A stretch of DNA of 9,318 nucleotides from Candidatus Saccharimonadota bacterium (GCA_030528815.1 JAUMYE010000038.1:1-9318), one strand, 5' to 3'; shown: positions 1 through 7,407, counted from the stretch's first letter. Numbers and translations are program-made. The notes: generated from the letters alone by a model not told the origin.

Positions 1-497
1 AAATCTACAATCCCGTCAGTTGTGACGATATAGATGTATTTGTTCTTAATTGGCAAACTAGAATAAAAATCATTGCTTTCAAGGATGTCTGTTTCTAATT
101 CACTGAGGTTGTCAGAATACTTATGAACCAGATAGTCGTCGCCGTCATAGATAAATAAATCGTCCGCAACTAAAGTGTAATTGCTCTTTGGAACTAAGTA
201 AGGGCTAATTGTATTAAAAACTTTGTTTTTGGACAGTAGGTATTTTTGCTTGATATATTCGCTTGCTGGTGTTTGATCGGCAAGAGATTCCTCTAGCCGA
301 TTCTGGTAATCTCCAGACAAGAAGCTATCGATGGTAAAAGTGGGTGGCTGAGTGGTTTTTCTTCCTTCGAGCCAGAGCGCTTTATCTTTTGGTCCTAAGA
401 AAAACAACTTAATTGGAGTAATAGAAATAACTAAAATAAAAGCCAGCAAAAAGACGATACGGCATTTGTCTTCTAACCTCCTTGCGCGCCTCTTCAT
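1..497 (-). CDS. DHHW/AlgX-like membrane-anchored protein, N-terminal part (truncated by window edge)
   Basis: The frame is open from an ATG at 497 to the window edge (165 codons plus two bases), so the C-terminus is missing. The N-terminus is Arg/Lys-rich (MKRRARRLEDK), followed by one hydrophobic segment at about residues 14-37, which predicts a type II membrane anchor with the rest outside. After it comes a stretch containing FLSGDYQNRLEESLADQTP (about residues 63-81), which resembles the conserved 'sGkYe..leeyl.Dqfp' region at the start of DHHW-family and AlgJ/AlgX-like SGNH proteins. A later stretch (VADDLFIYDGDDYLV, about 116-130) also fits their pattern. Family knowledge: such proteins are often linked to O-acetylation of extracellular or cell-wall glycans. 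The catalytic Ser/Asp-His residues would lie beyond the edge, so activity cannot be judged. No Shine-Dalgarno sequence precedes the ATG. The adhesin gene lies upstream on the same strand but is separated by a terminator. Confidence 0.62.
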   Translation of the reverse strand, partial: MKRRARRLEDKCRIVFLLAFILVISITPIKLFFLGPKDKALWLEGRKTTQPPTFTIDSFLSGDYQNRLEESLADQTPASEYIKQKYLLSKNKVFNTISPYLVPKSNYTLVADDLFIYDGDDYLVHKYSDNLSELETDILESNDFYSSLPIKNKYIYIVTTDGIVD

Positions 498-504
498 TAA
501 AGAT

Positions 505-534
505 AGGATAAGACAATGGATTTAGATTTGTCAA
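505..534 (-). promoter_or_regulatory. Sigma-70-type promoter giving a leaderless transcript
   Basis: Read on the minus strand, a perfect -35 box TTGACA (529-534) is followed by an 18-base spacer and a -10 box TATCCT (505-510). Only seven bases separate the -10 box from the ATG at 497, so transcription would start at or within a base or two of the start codon. No AGGAGG-like sequence lies in the roughly 20 bases before the ATG, which agrees with leaderless translation. A second, weaker TATCTT overlaps the same region. Confidence 0.62.
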
Positions 535-560
535 AGAAGAGATGATTATTGTAAGGAATA

Positions 561-592
561 AAAAAGAACCAGTCTCCACGCTGGTTCTTTTT
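561..592 (-). terminator. Rho-independent terminator of the adhesin gene
   Basis: Arms AAAAAGAACCAG (561-572) and CTGGTTCTTTTT (581-592) pair perfectly over 12 bp around an eight-base loop. On the minus strand the hairpin starts 11 bases past the adhesin stop codon and ends in a T run, as expected of an intrinsic terminator. The sequence is nearly symmetrical, so it could also stop plus-strand transcripts. It separates the adhesin from the DHHW-like gene, which has its own promoter. Confidence 0.9.
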
Positions 593-603
593 ATCTAGGT
601 TAA

Positions 604-3549
604 TTAGCGGCGGCGTGCGCGCGCAAAGATGATTGCACCAAGTGCGACCGTTGCGCCAACTGCTGCGAATGTGATTGGCGATTTGCCTACGGAAGTATCA
701 GGAACTTCAGGAGTTTTCTTCTTGTAGATGTAGCGAATTACGACATCGCGAGTAGGGAATAGGCCGTGATTTTCATCGCTTGTCTCATCCCAATAGTAAC
801 TATCGTAGCCGTATTTCTCTTTACTTACGATAGATTCTTCTTCTGGCATGTTGTAGGAAGCGCCAGCAACCCATTCTGTTGGATCTTCGTAGGTCTCGAA
901 CGGTTCATCTTCGCCTTCCCAGTAGTGCTCGATTGTGAGTTTGTAACTAACGCGTACGTATTCGAGGATGTAAGCCTGGTTTTTGGAGACTTTGCCGGTG
1001 GCATAAGGGAATCCGGACTCTGGGATAACATCGTCGCCGATAGATTCGATTGCGTTGTCGAACTTCCAGCCGTTGTTTAATGCAGTCTGGGAGATGCTGA
1101 TGGTTTCTTCAAGCTCACCGCAGAAGCCGTCATAGTTTTCGGAATCAGCGACCTCGTTTAGGGTGCCTTTCTCGCGGTGAACGACCGTGATATTACATCT
1201 TGTCTTGTAATAGACGGTTACTTCTGTTGGATGGCCAGTTACTTCTACTTTTTGAACGTTAGCAGTAGTTTCCTCATTACCTTCGCTATCGACTGGGACG
1301 TATCCGCTATTGATCAAGTCGTCAGCATGGTCGTATTCTCTTAATACTCCGCATTGTACCGAGATTGGATCGTCGGTGCGGATTACTTCCTGTGTTGTGT
1401 AGTTTACATGCTTGACTACAAGGCTGCATGGGTCCTGGTAGTAAAGATTGTAAGTCTTCTGAGTTGAATTGTTCACGACATTAGTAATAGGGAAGTTTGC
1501 AGGCAAGATGTGGTCGTCGCCATCTTCTAGGAAAATGCCGTATAGGAAGTAATGCGCATTATTTGCTGTGAGTGTAGTAGAAACTTCAACACTTGTTGTT
1601 ACGTCGCCACAGTAATCGTAGTATTCTGCGCCTTCGGAAGTGATTGTTTCTTCGGTGCCGTCAGCGTGGATTACGATGTGATTGATATTAATCCTACATT
1701 TTGGATTCTCGTCATAGTAGAAGATATACTCGTAATCTACGTCGCTATTAGAGAGCTGGTCTGTGAAAGAATTGTCCGTTAATGTCATCTCTACAGGAGT
1801 ACCTGTGGTAATATTGACGGCATTGTCTAGGTGGTATTTTGGATCCTGGCTAGCGAGAACTTCACTGGATGCGGTAAAGGTTATTGGGGCATTATCGCAA
1901 TCGACGTCGTTACGCGTTTCGTCGTCTGCGAGCTTTGTGGTTGTGCCAGCTTTGTAATGATGGACAGTATAGTGGCAGAATTCTACGACTTCAAAGATAG
2001 GAACATTGTCGGAAAGGGATAGGAAGTAGGAGTCACCGGATTCCATATCAATATTGTTTGCCATGATGACGCCCTGATATGGAGTAACTGTAACCTCTAC
2101 ATTGCCGCGAGGGGCTACGGTAACGGCAGTCGAACCTTTGGTGTAATTAATCATATATTCGTCCTGGCTGTCAGTAGCAGCATCATAAGAATAAGCAGGA
2201 GCTGAAGAATCGTAATAGTTCAAGATAATGTGATTTGGGAACTTATCCTTATACCAGCTCTGATTAACACAGATGTAATCTCCGTGTGTTGCTGTGGCCG
2301 GCTTGTTACCCTGATTACCATACTTTGATGTATCAAGCTTGGATGAATCGGTGTAGCAGACTAAGAAGTTCATTTGTTCGTCGACATATTTTACTCCATC
2401 AACAATTGGTGCGTCTTTGACATCGACATTAATAATTAATGTAGCTTCTTTGTGCTGATCGAAACCAACTACCAATACGTCCTTGGTTGGCTTCAAGTCA
2501 TCTGCTACGAGATTCATGACGTTTGCGCCCTCATCGTCAGCAAGCTCGATCATTCCAGGATCAGTCGAATCGCTACTACCGCGAATATTGTGAATGTTTT
2601 CTTCTGGAAGATTTGGGCTAAGGGCACGAATGCGCTCGTTCAGAGTGACCGCATCCTGTTTCATATCGTCAAAATCGAGGAATTCAGGGCCGTTTTCGTA
2701 TTCCTGCCAGACGTTATTCATGTACTGGCCTTGAGAGCCGGTTCTCTTTGTTGGCGAGTTAACTTTTGATCCGTTAACGGTCCAGACGTCGCCATTATCA
2801 GCCGTGCCTATCGCGGCATCTTTTCCGACTACTAAGACGCTACTATCGTCATCGCCATAAACGCCGCCTGCGGAAGGGCTTTCATTAGAGCCAACGTTAT
2901 TGAAGGATTTAAAGCCAACATTCGGGCTAATGTTTTTCGCATAGCTAAGAGTTGGGATTTCGAAGTGTGCGATATTGTTATTACTGTCCGAAACTAGGTT
3001 ACGTGCGGCGACGTTGCCGTAAGCCTGGACCTTTGCATAGGTATCGTAAAAAGAAATAAGATGGAACGAACCAAGCTCGCTGCCGAGCTGGTTGTCGTAG
3101 TGGCCATAAAATGAGGTGTTTTCGAAAGTATGGTTTGCATCCAAAACGGTTGCACCGTTATCATTGAGGATTGTTTCTCCATCGTAATTCTCACAGTGTT
3201 CCGCTGTATCGGCAAAAACCCAATAGGCTTCACTGGTGCCTGTATAAGGATTGGTGCGAGTTACCGTATAGTCGTTATCGACATCGCCGTAAGTACAAAA
3301 AGCAGCTGTGCCACTAGATAGACCAAGTGCTGCGGCTGCGTCAGCCATAGCGGCGTTTGGAGTCGCAGAATCAGAATAATCCGAGCGTAGAGCGTAGTAG
3401 ATATTCGCATTGCTCGAGGATCTTGCTGCTTGGGCCTCGTTTTTAGTATAGTGATTTACTATGCCGCTCGCTGTTAGAACGGCTGCGCCTGCAAGTAGTC
3501 CGATACCTACGACTCTTTTGGCGCGTAATTTGCGTGTGGAGAAACGCAT
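604..3549 (-). CDS. Secreted, membrane- or wall-anchored surface adhesin: choice-of-anchor-A-like region plus MucBP-like repeats
   Basis: The product is 981 residues from ATG 3549. That start is preferred to the TTG six bases upstream (3555) because AAAGAGG then sits six bases away, whereas it would abut the TTG. Residues 1-41 form a signal peptide (basic start, hydrophobic core, AQA-A cleavage site). Residues of about 120-520 resemble the choice-of-anchor A (collagen-binding-type) domain: AYGNVAARNL, SVLVVGKDA, a LNERIRALS segment, ILNYYD at 443-448 and GVIMANNIDM at 493-502. From 525 to about 943 there are five repeats with MucBP-like ends (VTVYY, YNLYY). The tail has VPDTS (949-953), a hydrophobic segment (about 959-975) and RARRR, a sortase-signal layout without a canonical LPXTG. 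Twelve cysteines, an even number, lie in the exported part. The inferred role is attachment to a host cell, partner bacterium or matrix. The ligand is unknown. Confidence 0.85.
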   Translation of the reverse strand: MRFSTRKLRAKRVVGIGLLAGAAVLTASGIVNHYTKNEAQAARSSSNANIYYALRSDYSDSATPNAAMADAAAALGLSSGTAAFCTYGDVDNDYTVTRTNPYTGTSEAYWVFADTAEHCENYDGETILNDNGATVLDANHTFENTSFYGHYDNQLGSELGSFHLISFYDTYAKVQAYGNVAARNLVSDSNNNIAHFEIPTLSYAKNISPNVGFKSFNNVGSNESPSAGGVYGDDDSSVLVVGKDAAIGTADNGDVWTVNGSKVNSPTKRTGSQGQYMNNVWQEYENGPEFLDFDDMKQDAVTLNERIRALSPNLPEENIHNIRGSSDSTDPGMIELADDEGANVMNLVADDLKPTKDVLVVGFDQHKEATLIINVDVKDAPIVDGVKYVDEQMNFLVCYTDSSKLDTSKYGNQGNKPATATHGDYICVNQSWYKDKFPNHIILNYYDSSAPAYSYDAATDSQDEYMINYTKGSTAVTVAPRGNVEVTVTPYQGVIMANNIDMESGDSYFLSLSDNVPIFEVVEFCHYTVHHYKAGTTTKLADDETRNDVDCDNAPITFTASSEVLASQDPKYHLDNAVNITTGTPVEMTLTDNSFTDQLSNSDVDYEYIFYYDENPKCRININHIVIHADGTEETITSEGAEYYDYCGDVTTSVEVSTTLTANNAHYFLYGIFLEDGDDHILPANFPITNVVNNSTQKTYNLYYQDPCSLVVKHVNYTTQEVIRTDDPISVQCGVLREYDHADDLINSGYVPVDSEGNEETTANVQKVEVTGHPTEVTVYYKTRCNITVVHREKGTLNEVADSENYDGFCGELEETISISQTALNNGWKFDNAIESIGDDVIPESGFPYATGKVSKNQAYILEYVRVSYKLTIEHYWEGEDEPFETYEDPTEWVAGASYNMPEEESIVSKEKYGYDSYYWDETSDENHGLFPTRDVVIRYIYKKKTPEVPDTSVGKSPITFAAVGATVALGAIIFARARRR
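721..1977 (-). repeat. Five degenerate MucBP-like protein repeats, four with a cysteine pair
   Basis: Within the adhesin, repeat units begin at residues 525, 618, 708, 785 and 869, a period of 77 to 93 residues. Each starts with a strand of the type C-x-[IVT]-x-[VI]-x-H, or YKLTIEH in the last, and closes with an aromatic strand such as IFYYDENP, NLYYQDP or TVYYKTR. In the first four, a second cysteine follows: 525/551, 618/647, 708/733 and 785/810. The repeats are diverged in both protein and DNA, so they are an old domain array rather than a recent tandem duplication. Confidence 0.75.
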
Positions 3550-3555
3550 ACACAA

Positions 3556-3561
3556 CCTCTT
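3556..3561 (-). promoter_or_regulatory. Ribosome binding site that decides the adhesin start
   Basis: On the minus strand AAGAGG lies six bases before ATG 3549 and directly against the alternative TTG at 3555. The spacing supports the ATG and a protein two residues shorter than the longest open frame. Confidence 0.7.
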
Positions 3562-3596
3562 TCGTTTTTATTTTTATTTTGACCTTATATACGCTT

Positions 3597-3626
3597 ATTA
3601 TAAACATAAACTTTTTTAAAATGCAA
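3597..3626 (-). promoter_or_regulatory. Promoter of the adhesin gene with A-tract upstream region
   Basis: On the minus strand TTGCAT (-35, 3621-3626) is followed by 18 bases and a perfect TATAAT (-10, 3597-3602). The predicted leader is about 40 bases before ATG 3549. Directly upstream of the -35 box are A-tracts (complement of T6 runs at 3630-3635 and 3642-3647) that look like an UP element, which would make this a strong promoter. The same A+T-rich spacer also serves the divergent glmS gene. Confidence 0.7.
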
Positions 3627-3671
3627 GTCTTTTTTGAAAGATTTTTTAAAAGAAAATTTGATCTTTATATA

Positions 3672-3711
3672 TAGACTCTCTTTTCCGCTAAGCTAAAATA
3701 TTTGCTAAAAT
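3672..3711 (+). promoter_or_regulatory. Probable glmS promoter region with a GCTAAAATA direct repeat
   Basis: Two TAAAAT -10-like boxes (3694-3699 and 3706-3711) lie inside a 9-base direct repeat GCTAAAATA spaced 12 bases apart. The first has a weak -35 (TAGACT, 3672-3677) at a 16-base spacing; the second has no clear -35. Which box is used cannot be decided. No glmS ribozyme is visible: the leader is very short, and the AGCGCC cleavage-site-proximal motif expected of that class is absent. Confidence 0.4.
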
Positions 3712-3724
3712 AGGCTTATACATT

Positions 3725-3730
3725 AGGAGG
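3725..3730 (+). promoter_or_regulatory. Consensus Shine-Dalgarno site of glmS
   Basis: A perfect AGGAGG stands seven bases before ATG 3738 and fixes the start, which also gives the obligatory Met-Cys N-terminus of a glutamine amidotransferase. Confidence 0.9.
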
Positions 3731-3737
3731 TATTATT

Positions 3738-5558
3738 ATGTGTGGAATTGTGGGCTATGTCGGTAAGCGTCCGGCACAAGATGTATTAATTAGTGGCCTT
3801 CGCCGCTTGGAATATCGTGGCTACGATTCGGCCGGTATCGCTACTCTAGATAGCGAGGATAAGCCCCATCTTGCCCGCTCTGTTGGTAAGATCGCTGAGC
3901 TCGAAAAAGTTCTAGCTCTTAAGCCGCACACTGGCACGCTTGGTATCGGTCATACGCGCTGGGCGACCCATGGTGGCGTAACTGTAAATAACGCTCATCC
4001 GCACAATGTCGGTGATGTCTTTTTGGTCCATAACGGCATCATCGAGAATTTCCGTGGGCTAAAGGCTGCCCTCAAAGATGTCGAATTTAAGTCCGATACG
4101 GATACAGAGGTCCTTGCTGCTCTTATTAACTCCAAATATGACGAGAAGACTTCTCTAAAAGATGCAGTTGCTAAGGCTCTCAAGGAAGTTCGTGGTACTT
4201 ATGGCATCGTCGCTTTTTCTCCACGTGAGCCGGAAACTCTCGTTGTTGCTCGTCTTGGCAGTCCACTAATCATTGGTCTCGGCGAAGATGAAACTCTTAT
4301 CGCTTCCGATGCTTCCGCTTTGCTTGGCTACACTAGGAACGCTATCTATCTAAACGATGGCGAGCTTGCTGTTTGTAATAAAGAAGGCGCAAAGGTTTAC
4401 AATCTCGATCTCAAGCCTATCGCAAGCACTCCAGAAGAAATCCAAGGCGAGCTCGAGCAAATCCAGAAGGGCGGCTACGATCACTTCCTTCTAAAAGAAA
4501 TCATGGAGCAGGGCACGGCTCTTAAAAATACACTTTCTGGTCGTGTTGATGCCAAGAATGGTACGATGCGTCTTGGTGGGCTTAATCTTACTCCAAAGGA
4601 GCTCAAGAATCTCCGTCACCTCGTTATCGTTGGTTGTGGTACGGCATATTACGCTGGTCTTCTTGCTAGCTACTACTTCGAGAAGCTTGTCCCAGATCTA
4701 ACGACCGAAGTCGTAATTGCGAGCGAATATCGCTATCGTAGCTTCCATCTACCAGAGAATTCTGCTGCTCTAATTATTTCTCAATCTGGCGAAACGGCAG
4801 ATACCCTTGCATGTCTACGTGAAATCAAACGCCGTGGCGCAAAGGTTCTAGGCATCGTAAACGTTATTGGCTCCACGATTGCTCGCGAAGTTGATGGTGG
4901 TACTTATGTCTATGCCGGTCCAGAAATCTCCGTTGCAAGTACTAAGGCTTTCACGGCTCAGGTTACAACCATGCTTATCTTTGCTGGTATGCTTGCCGAA
5001 AGCCACGGTGGCAACATGGATACGGTTCGCCAGCTCGCAAGCGAACTCGTAGCTTTGCCAGAGAATATCGAGAAGACACTCAAGGCCTATGAAAAGGACA
5101 TGAAGAAACTTGCCGAGAAATATGCAAAGTATGATAATGCTCTATATCTTGGTCGCGATACGGCTTACCCACTAGCGCTAGAAGGCGCCTTGAAGCTCAA
5201 GGAAGTTTCCTACGTCCATGCCGAAGCTTATGCTGCTGGTGAGTTAAAGCATGGCCCAATCGCACTAGTCGACGATCGCTTCTTCGAGCTTGTTGATGTT
5301 CTAGATGGTCCACTATTCGAGAAGACTCTTGGTGGTTTGCAAGAGGTTCGCGCTCGCGGTGGTCATACCATCGTCCTTACCGACTCCAAGAAAGACATTG
5401 ATTGTGATGATATTGTTCGTATCGATACTGACGCAAAGCTAACTGTTCCGCTACTTCTAAACACGCTTCAGCAGCTCTTTGCATACTATGTTGCTGTCGC
5501 TCGCGGTAATGATGTTGATCAGCCAAGAAACCTTGCGAAATCTGTAACCGTAGAATAA
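3738..5558 (+). CDS. glmS: Glutamine--fructose-6-phosphate aminotransferase (isomerizing)
   Basis: This cytoplasmic enzyme converts fructose-6-phosphate and glutamine into glucosamine-6-phosphate and glutamate, the first step towards UDP-GlcNAc for peptidoglycan and other glycans. It is 606 residues, close to the 609 of the E. coli enzyme. The N-terminal class II glutaminase domain starts with MCGIVGYVG, where Cys2 becomes the N-terminal nucleophile. It also shows RGYDSAG, HTRWATHG, HNGIIENF and SDTDTEV. Two SIS domains follow, with VGCGTAYYAG (about 299-308), SQSGETADT (about 347-355) and STKAFTAQ (about 401-408). The isomerase residues Glu489 and His505 (E. coli 488 and 504 without Met) are present in KLKEVSYVHAEA and GELKHGP. 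The end, DQPRNLAKSVTVE, is the family signature with the Schiff-base lysine at 601. All key residues are intact. Only 13 bases separate it from the ABC transporter gene, suggesting an operon. Confidence 0.98.
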   Translation: MCGIVGYVGKRPAQDVLISGLRRLEYRGYDSAGIATLDSEDKPHLARSVGKIAELEKVLALKPHTGTLGIGHTRWATHGGVTVNNAHPHNVGDVFLVHNGIIENFRGLKAALKDVEFKSDTDTEVLAALINSKYDEKTSLKDAVAKALKEVRGTYGIVAFSPREPETLVVARLGSPLIIGLGEDETLIASDASALLGYTRNAIYLNDGELAVCNKEGAKVYNLDLKPIASTPEEIQGELEQIQKGGYDHFLLKEIMEQGTALKNTLSGRVDAKNGTMRLGGLNLTPKELKNLRHLVIVGCGTAYYAGLLASYYFEKLVPDLTTEVVIASEYRYRSFHLPENSAALIISQSGETADTLACLREIKRRGAKVLGIVNVIGSTIAREVDGGTYVYAGPEISVASTKAFTAQVTTMLIFAGMLAESHGGNMDTVRQLASELVALPENIEKTLKAYEKDMKKLAEKYAKYDNALYLGRDTAYPLALEGALKLKEVSYVHAEAYAAGELKHGPIALVDDRFFELVDVLDGPLFEKTLGGLQEVRARGGHTIVLTDSKKDIDCDDIVRIDTDAKLTVPLLLNTLQQLFAYYVAVARGNDVDQPRNLAKSVTVE

Positions 5559-5571
5559 AAAATCGAGAAAA

Positions 5572-7386
5572 GTGGTGGCGAAAAAATCTAAAGAGGAAGA
5601 AAGCAAAAAAGTAGATTTGCGGGTAGCGTTGCGTGGTGTCATGTATGCCCGCAAAATCTACAACAAAGCGGCCGGCAAGCGCCGCTTCCTTTCCATGCTT
5701 GAGCGTCTTTATGGCGCTATCAGCCCATCTATCCTTGCTGTCCTAGGTGGTACCGCGGTCAACCAGATTGTTCAGGCGGCTCAGACGGGCGTTATCTATC
5801 CGTTCTTGATTACGATTGCTATTATTTCTGGTGTTCAGTTTGTGGGTATTTTCCTTGGTCGCATCGTTTCTCTGATGGATATGGAAATCCGCAGGGATGT
5901 CTTCTCTGAGGTTACTCGCCAAATCTCGCTAAAATATATCGAGATTCCGCTCGAGATTCGCGAAACTAAAGAGTTTGCCGATCGTTTTGAGCGTGTTCAG
6001 GATTTTGGCTCTGACGTGAATCAGGTAATAAGTAATACCTTCTCGATCGCGAGTGCTACTATCTCTCTAATTTCTATCTTGATTACAACCTTAGCGACTT
6101 CGCCAATTATTACGCTAGTAATTATTATTAGCTCGATCCCATACTCTGTTTTAAGCTTGAAACTATCCAGAAAGACCCAGGAAAACTGGAGGAAGAGTAG
6201 TAGCTTTTGGCGCATCGCTTACGGCATTGGCGACAAGATGACTCAATCTAGCTCTGCGCTAGAGATTAAAATTAATAATCTTCAAGAGTATCTTTGCGAC
6301 AAAATGATCGAGAATCGCCAGCGCGGCTCAATCGAAAACATCAAGAACTTCCGCAAGACTTTTACGGTCGGAAACTGGATGCGCTTTGTTGAAACGGTGG
6401 TAAACTTTGCCTCGTTAGCTTTCGTTGCGTTAAAAATCGTTGCGGGCGAGCTTGCAATTGGTCAATTCGCTACAGTAAGAAGCCTTTTGCAGCAGCTTAG
6501 CGGCAATATTACGGCGCTCTTCTCAAGTATTGGCAATGCAAACGAAGGTCTCATGAATGCTGAGGATTATCTTAACTATATTCAGACCCCAATTCCGAAG
6601 AATGGCGACGTTGTAGTTGAGGGTATTCCTACAATTGAATTTAAGAAGGTATGCTTTACTTATCCTCATGCAACCGAACCGGCTCTGCAAGATGTTAGCT
6701 TTGTTTTAAAACCTGGCGACAGCCTTGCGATTGTTGGCGAGAATGGCGCAGGAAAAACAACTCTTATGAAGCTTCTACTCGGCGCTTACACGCCTAGCTC
6801 TGGTGAGATTTTAATCAATGGCACTCCTATCAAAAAGATCGAGCGCAGCAGTTATGATCGTCAGCTTGGTGTTTTGCTTCAGGAATATACGCGCTTCCCG
6901 TTTGCAGATTTCAAAGACAATATCTGGTATGGAGATATTTCGGAAAAGCTAGATAAGGAGCGCCTAGAGCTTGCTATCAAGGATGCTGGTCTAGAAAAGC
7001 TAGTAAAGGCTTTGCCAAAAGGTCTCGATCAGGTGCTTTCCAAAGATTACTTCTTTGAAAATGCTACAGATCTTTCTGGTGGTCAGTGGCAAAGGGTTTG
7101 TATTGCTCGTACCTTCTATCGCAATCCGAACGTCTTGCTCCTAGACGAGCCTACCTCCGCGGTTGATGCAAAGGCGGAATATGAAATTTTCAAAAACATT
7201 CTTCGTCGTCAAAAGGGCAAATCTACTGTCATCATTTCTCATCGCTTCTCGACCGTCCGCAAAGCTAATCGCATTATCGTGATGGATCATGGCAAAATGG
7301 TAGAACAGGGTACACACGAAGAGCTAATCGCAAAAGACGGTCTATACAAAGAGATGTTTACACTCCAGGCCGAAGGCTATGCCTAA
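5572..7386 (+). CDS. ABC exporter half-transporter (fused membrane and ATPase domains)
   Basis: A 604-residue protein with a membrane domain (about residues 35-330, several hydrophobic segments) followed by an ATPase domain, the layout of ABC exporters that work as dimers in the cytoplasmic membrane. The ATPase is complete: A-loop Tyr364, Walker A GENGAGKT (389-396), Q-loop Gln437 in LLQEY, signature LSGGQWQR (501-508), Walker B LLLDEP (522-527) with catalytic Glu526, D-loop SAVD and H-loop His557 in ISHRFSTV. The LSGGQWQR form is common in exporters of peptides, lipids and drugs; the substrate cannot be told from sequence. The start is a GTG at 5572 or the adjacent GTG at 5575. The next candidate, ATG 5641, would remove a basic N-terminal stretch and has no ribosome site. 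Even the GTG pair has only a weak GAGAAAA upstream, so translation may be coupled to glmS. No second half-transporter is adjacent, so a homodimer is the simplest model. Confidence 0.93.
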   Translation: MVAKKSKEEESKKVDLRVALRGVMYARKIYNKAAGKRRFLSMLERLYGAISPSILAVLGGTAVNQIVQAAQTGVIYPFLITIAIISGVQFVGIFLGRIVSLMDMEIRRDVFSEVTRQISLKYIEIPLEIRETKEFADRFERVQDFGSDVNQVISNTFSIASATISLISILITTLATSPIITLVIIISSIPYSVLSLKLSRKTQENWRKSSSFWRIAYGIGDKMTQSSSALEIKINNLQEYLCDKMIENRQRGSIENIKNFRKTFTVGNWMRFVETVVNFASLAFVALKIVAGELAIGQFATVRSLLQQLSGNITALFSSIGNANEGLMNAEDYLNYIQTPIPKNGDVVVEGIPTIEFKKVCFTYPHATEPALQDVSFVLKPGDSLAIVGENGAGKTTLMKLLLGAYTPSSGEILINGTPIKKIERSSYDRQLGVLLQEYTRFPFADFKDNIWYGDISEKLDKERLELAIKDAGLEKLVKALPKGLDQVLSKDYFFENATDLSGGQWQRVCIARTFYRNPNVLLLDEPTSAVDAKAEYEIFKNILRRQKGKSTVIISHRFSTVRKANRIIVMDHGKMVEQGTHEELIAKDGLYKEMFTLQAEGYA

Positions 7387-7398
7387 AACAAGCATAAC

Positions 7399-7407
7399 TG
7401 ATATAAT
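7399..7407 (+). promoter_or_regulatory. Extended -10 promoter for the AEC transporter gene
   Basis: TGATATAAT is a perfect TGnTATAAT extended -10 element in the 51-base spacer after the ABC gene. No good -35 lies at the right distance (ATGCCT, 7379-7384, is poor), which an extended -10 can tolerate. The start would be near 7414, leaving a leader of about 24 bases with a weak GAGAGAG ribosome site before ATG 7438. No terminator separates the ABC gene, so read-through is also likely. Confidence 0.6.

Noticed and set aside
766..3321. Several plus-strand open frames of 60 to 105 codons opposite the adhesin gene
   Set aside because: They lack ribosome sites, have low-complexity hydrophobic or Cys-rich translations typical of antisense frames, and lie wholly inside a well-supported gene on the other strand.
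3637..3666. Inverted repeat AAAGAT / ATCTTT in the divergent spacer
   Set aside because: Only six-base A+T-rich arms with an 18-base loop; expected by chance in such sequence.
3550..3737. A glmS ribozyme or riboswitch before glmS
   Set aside because: The spacer is short, A+T-rich and has no AGCGCC cleavage-site-proximal motif or paired core; two opposing promoters explain it.
7378..7396. TATGC / GCATA hairpin after the ABC gene as a terminator
   Set aside because: Five weak base pairs, a nine-base loop and no T run, so it is unlikely to terminate transcription.
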